Shown here: in pieces, positions 6,341-8,936 of the stretch
How positions within the stretch are numbered: position 1 is the first letter of the stretch
Layout: each line of letters begins with the position of its first letter
Source of the DNA: Ktedonobacterales bacterium
Lineage (GTDB): Bacteria; Chloroflexota; Ktedonobacteria; Ktedonobacterales; JADMIN01
Direction: 5' to 3'
Assembly: GCA_025450405.1 (NCBI GenBank)
Contig: JANWHL010000269.1
Location: 1 to 8,936 of the forward strand
DNA: 8,936 nt
Notes under the pieces: generated by a model
Told to the model about the DNA's origin: nothing
Databases searched by the model: none
Seen by the model: the letters and a program-made list of their open reading frames with translations, nothing else
Position numbers and translations under genes: made by a program

Positions 6341-6504
6341 GCCCCACATCCTCCCACACCCACCAGTCTCCATAGTGCGCGGAGTCCAGGCTCTTGACCC
6401 GCCCCGCTCGCATCAACCCTGGCCCGCGCGCCCGCAAATATCGTGCCGCCCACTTTCGCCTCAACTATGGAACCGCCACCCCTCCTACTCGCCGCGGCGC
6501 CCCA

Positions 6505-6533
6505 AGCATAGCGCAGCCCTCGCAGCCTGTCAA
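6505..6533 (-). promoter_or_regulatory. Sigma-70-type promoter of the receiver gene
   Basis: On the minus strand a perfect -35 TTGACA (6533-6528) is followed by a 17-base spacer and TATGCT (6510-6505), 4 of 6 matches to TATAAT. The start site would be near 6498, giving a leader of about 158 bases before ATG 6340. It is the best-formed promoter in the window. Confidence 0.55.
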
Positions 6534-6572
6534 TCCGCATCGTACATCTCATAAGGGTCCGGATATGTCACG

Positions 6573-6603
6573 ATTATAACAGCGCGCGCTCGCCAATAGA
6601 CAA
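6573..6603 (-). promoter_or_regulatory. Second upstream promoter, consensus extended -10
   Basis: The minus strand reads TGTTATAAT (6581-6573), a perfect extended -10. A TTGTCT (6603-6598) stands 19 bases upstream as a 4-of-6 -35. Transcription would start near 6566 and run through the promoter at 6505-6533 into the receiver gene. Confidence 0.5.
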
Positions 6604-6873
6604 GTGGTCACCATCATGCGATCCGCCCATGGCACGGCTCGCCCCCATCGTGCGGGTTGCCCACGGCGCCCATCGTCGCGTACAGTGACCCGCGGAGACG
6701 AGGCACGTGACCGCTCTCAGATCCCTCCACCGGCTCTGGCCCCACTTTCACATCATGCTCTACGCGCGCCACCTCGCGATTGGACGTTGCGGACGCGGCG
6801 CGATACGCTGTAGCCGAGCACATCCGTGGCCAAGCGCATCCACGTAGACCATGTAGACTTCGGAGGTCCCCGC

Positions 6874-8538
6874 ATGGCCATCCCCACCACGTCACCGCGC
6901 CTCCTGGTCCTGCTTGTCAACGGCGTCATCCATACCATGGACCCCGCGCGTCCGCGCGCCTCCGCCGTCGCCGTGGAACGCGCCTCCGGCCGCGTCGTTG
7001 CGGTCGGCGACGACGCCGAGATTCGCGCGCTTGGCGGTTCGCTGGCGGAGACCGTGGACTTGCGGGGTAACACCGTCCTCCCTGGCTTCATCGATGCCCA
7101 CGCCCACCTGCTCTGCCTCGCGCGCGCCCGGCTGGAGGTGGACCTTGGCGCCGCGCGCTCCGAGGACGCCGCCGCCGCGCGAGTGGGCCAGGCCGCCTCG
7201 CGGGCCGCGCCATCCGCGTGGATCATCGGGCAGCACTGGGACAAGAACCGCTGGACACCTTCCCGCTTCCCCAGCCGCGCCTCGATCGACGCCGCCGCCC
7301 CCGGCCATCCCGTCGCGCTCTGGAGCTACGACGGGCACTCGCTCTGGGTGAGCTCCGAAGCCCTGCGCCGCGCTGGCGTCACACGCGAGACCCCCGAGCC
7401 AGTGGGCGGCTCCATCCAGCGCGACGCCGATGGCGAGCCGACCGGGATGCTCTTCGAGTACGGCGCCACAAGCCTGGTGGAGAGTGCTGCCGGCCCCCCC
7501 GATGAAGCCACCGACCTCGCCGGCCTCCGCACCGTGCTGGCCGACGTCCGCGCTCGTGGCATCACCGGTGTCCACGACATCCACACGCTCGAACACGATC
7601 GCAGCTTCCGCTTGATGCAGCGTCTGCGCGACAGCGGCGAGCTCAGTCCGCGCATCCTCTTCTACGTCCGCAAACAGCGCCTGCCCGAGGTCGTCACCCT
7701 GGGCCTCCAGGCCGGATTCGGCGATGACTCCCTGCGCTTTGGCGGCATCAAAGTGTTCGCCGATGGCGCCCTCACCTCCCAGACCGCCGCCCTCTTCGAT
7801 CCCTACGAGGGCGAGACCGCCAACCGCGGTCTGCTGACCACCAGCGCGGACGAGACCGAGGCCCTGGCGATCGCCGCCGCTGACGGCGACATTGGCGTCG
7901 CCATCCATGCCATCGGCGACCGCGCCGTTCACGCCGCCCTCGACGGCATCGAGGGCGCCCTCGCCGCGCGCGCCGTCGCCAGCGCGCGCGACCAGCCCGG
8001 TCACACGCGCCACCCCGCGCGCTACCGCATCGAACATGTGCAGCTCGCCCGCCCCGACGACCTCGCCCGCATGGCGCGCCTGGGCGTCGTCGCCTCGGTC
8101 CAGCCATACCACGCCATGGCCGACCGCGACAAAGCCGACCGCTACTGGGGTCAGCGTGCGCGCCTGGCCTACGCCTACCGTGCCATGCGCGATGCCGGTA
8201 TCCATCTCGCGCTCGGCTCCGACGTGCCTGTGGATACGTTCGATCCGCTGCGCATCCTGCACGCCGCCGTCACCCGGCGCGATGACCTCGCCCCCGACCG
8301 CGCCGCCTGGCATCCCGAGCAGACCCTCACCGTCGCCGAGGCCATCCACGCCTACACCGTCGGTGCCGCCTACGCCGGCGGCCAGGAGGCCCACCAGGGC
8401 TCCATCTCGCCTGGCAAGCTCGCCGATTTCGTCATCCTCACCGAGGACCCCTTCACCATCCCCGCGGAGCGCCTGCCCGGCATGGAGATCGCCGCCACCA
8501 TCGTCGGCGGCGCGGTGGTCCACGGCACATTGGACTGA
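6874..8538 (+). CDS. Metal-dependent amidohydrolase, YtcJ-like (amidohydrolase 3)
   Basis: This 554-residue enzyme of the amidohydrolase superfamily has the length typical of the YtcJ branch (about 530-570). Residues 10-70 form the small beta-sandwich (LLVLLVNGVIHTMD, then the strand ending VLPGF). The TIM barrel follows. Metal ligands are visible in order: His76 and His78 (GFIDAHAHL), Lys293 (GGIKVFADGAL, the carboxylated Lys position), His345 (AIHAIGDRA), His388 (RIEHVQ) and Asp450 (LGSDVPV). The C-terminus closes the beta-sandwich (GKLADFVILTEDPF, then the Val-Gly-Gly strand). It hydrolyses an amide, formamide or similar C-N bond. The substrate cannot be read from sequence. ATG 6874 has GGAGG 7 bases upstream; GTG 6826 is in frame but lacks a ribosome site. 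No signal peptide is seen, so it is cytosolic. It is transcribed alone. Confidence 0.94.
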   Translation: MAIPTTSPRLLVLLVNGVIHTMDPARPRASAVAVERASGRVVAVGDDAEIRALGGSLAETVDLRGNTVLPGFIDAHAHLLCLARARLEVDLGAARSEDAAAARVGQAASRAAPSAWIIGQHWDKNRWTPSRFPSRASIDAAAPGHPVALWSYDGHSLWVSSEALRRAGVTRETPEPVGGSIQRDADGEPTGMLFEYGATSLVESAAGPPDEATDLAGLRTVLADVRARGITGVHDIHTLEHDRSFRLMQRLRDSGELSPRILFYVRKQRLPEVVTLGLQAGFGDDSLRFGGIKVFADGALTSQTAALFDPYEGETANRGLLTTSADETEALAIAAADGDIGVAIHAIGDRAVHAALDGIEGALAARAVASARDQPGHTRHPARYRIEHVQLARPDDLARMARLGVVASVQPYHAMADRDKADRYWGQRARLAYAYRAMRDAGIHLALGSDVPVDTFDPLRILHAAVTRRDDLAPDRAAWHPEQTLTVAEAIHAYTVGAAYAGGQEAHQGSISPGKLADFVILTEDPFTIPAERLPGMEIAATIVGGAVVHGTLD

Positions 8539-8682
8539 CACCGTTTCCGAGTAGGCCACGCCAGCGGTTTCGTAGGGGCGACCAGCGGGCGCCTGGACCG
8601 CGGGAGGGTCTCCGCGGGAGAACCATCGAACGCCGCGTCTGCCCGCGCCTGGAAACCGCGACCCACAAACCCAGCTTGCTCC

Positions 8683-8777
8683 CTGACCTCTCCGTCCCTC
8701 TGTGACCTCTGTGCTCTCCGTGGTTTCATCTCCGCTCTCCGCGACCTCTCCGCGTCCTCGGCGTTCTCGGCGGTTAA
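8683..8777. repeat. Degenerate 8-11-base purine-rich repeat array
   Basis: Read on the minus strand from 8777, it begins TTAACCGCCGAGAACGCCGA and continues as units such as CGCGGAGAGG, CGCGGAGAG, CCACGGAGAG, CACAGAGG and TCACAGAGG, about ten in all. The layout (TTAACCGCC, then CCACGGAG/CACAGAG units) matches intergenic repeats I recall from many Chloroflexota, cyanobacteria and Planctomycetes. Function is unknown. Confidence 0.6.
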
Positions 8778-8807
8778 GTCCTCTCCCTCCTCTCCTTCCC
8801 TCTGTGT

Positions 8808-8846
8808 GCCCCCAGTGGGGGACCCCAGCCCCCAGTGGGGGACCCC
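8808..8846. repeat. Tandem 19-base hairpin repeat, two copies
   Basis: GCCCCCAGTGGGGGACCCC occurs at 8808-8826 and identically at 8828-8846, a 20-base period. Each holds a perfect 5-bp hairpin (CCCCC, AGT, GGGGG). It lies 11 bases past the stop of the minus-strand gene at the right edge, so it may act at the 3' ends of both convergent transcripts. Confidence 0.7.
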
Positions 8847-8857
8847 GCCTCGTGTCC

Positions 8858-8936
8858 TCATTGTGAACGTTCCGCCGCGAAGCGCCGGCCCATGGCCAGC
8901 CGCCGCCCCGTGGACGGGTGATCGTCCAGCAGGAAC
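8858..8936 (-). CDS. C-terminal fragment of a gene, possibly M48 family metalloprotease
   Basis: The minus strand from the right edge reads 25 codons (FLLDDHPSTGRRLAMGRRFA, then AERSQ) to a TGA at 8858-8860. Codons end in G or C, with G favoured, matching the other minus genes. A His-Pro-S/P-x-x-x-R-x-x-x-(L/M) segment near the C-terminus (LDDHPSTGRRLAM) is usual in M48 (HtpX-like) zinc proteases, where the motif reads like THPPxxxRI. The HExxH active site would be off the window, so the assignment is tentative. That it is the end of a real gene is fairly likely. Confidence 0.5.
   Translation of the reverse strand, partial: FLLDDHPSTGRRLAMGRRFAAERSQ

Larger units (their letters stand above)
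6341..6873. other. Divergent intergenic region between receiver and amidohydrolase genes
   Basis: I see no supportable gene on either strand in this stretch of about 530 bases. It contains two good minus-strand promoters (6505-6533 and 6573-6603) that would drive the receiver gene. Close to the amidohydrolase start there is a direct repeat GTAGAC at 6844 and 6854 and the ribosome site GGAGG at 6862-6866. No equally clear plus-strand promoter was found. The best candidate is a weak TTGGAC (6780) with TACGCT (6804). Confidence 0.55.
8539..8857. other. Repeat-rich spacer between two convergent genes
   Basis: No gene is supported. The left part has a GTAGGGGCGACC stretch near 8572 with a weak GGCG/CGCC pairing, reminiscent of other dispersed elements. 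The middle and right parts hold a degenerate purine-rich array (8683-8777) and a tandem hairpin repeat (8808-8846). A frame open across them reads TAENAEDAERSRRAE on the minus strand, the kind of low-complexity peptide such arrays encode by accident. Confidence 0.6.

Noticed and set aside
6604..6813. Small ORF between the receiver and amidohydrolase genes
   Set aside because: Arg/His/Pro-rich product, no ribosome site and no conserved pattern; looks like chance open frame.
6892..8559. A 555-codon open frame antisense to the amidohydrolase
   Set aside because: It is Gly/Ala/Val-rich with no recognisable motifs, while the plus strand has the complete amidohydrolase metal-ligand set and a good ribosome site. 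It arises from high G+C with C-ending codons opposite.
8683..8846. CRISPR array or minisatellite coding region
   Set aside because: Units are too short, too variable and have no spacers; the peptide read through them is low complexity.

Overview
The window is G+C-rich DNA (clearly above 60% by eye) from a free-living bacterium. Strong GGAGG-type ribosome sites 7-9 bases before ATG, extended -10 promoters of the TGnTAGAAT type, a TIR protein and dispersed purine-rich intergenic repeats suggest an uncultivated Chloroflexota or a similar soil or hot-environment lineage. That placement is a guess from style, not from a marker gene.

Layout from left to right. At the left edge, on the minus strand, are the first 29 codons of a protein with a TIR-domain signature. 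A possible small membrane protein (241-465, plus) diverges from it. Next comes a classical short-chain dehydrogenase (533-1414, minus). About 540 bases without a clear gene follow; they hold a perfect 20-bp palindrome and, near the end, a possible 30-codon ORF right behind an extended -10. Then come two co-directional plus-strand genes, a flippase-like (UPF0104/LPG-synthase TM) membrane protein (1955-3022) and an S51 (cyanophycinase/PepE-like) serine hydrolase (3112-3870). A second non-coding stretch of about 460 bases contains inverted repeats and the promoter of a spinster-type MFS transporter (4332-5789). The MFS gene converges, 35 bases apart, with a stand-alone response-regulator receiver (5825-6340, minus), which has two good sigma-70-type promoters upstream. 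A YtcJ-type metal-dependent amidohydrolase (6874-8538, plus) follows. The right end holds a repeat-rich convergent spacer and the last 25 codons of a minus-strand gene whose tail resembles an M48 metalloprotease.

The genes do not form one obvious pathway. The only plausible operon is flippase-like protein plus S51 hydrolase. The MFS exporter, SDR and amidohydrolase are generic small-molecule functions. There is no integrase, transposase, CRISPR array or RNA gene that I can support.

The most notable points are the truncated TIR gene with its divergent small ORF, the two short ORFs placed just behind extended -10 promoters, the tandem promoters of the receiver gene, and a strand asymmetry. The plus strand is C-rich everywhere, so plus genes use C-ending codons and minus genes G-ending codons. 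I see no complete, clearly new multi-gene system inside the window. The best chance of one lies off the left edge with the TIR gene.
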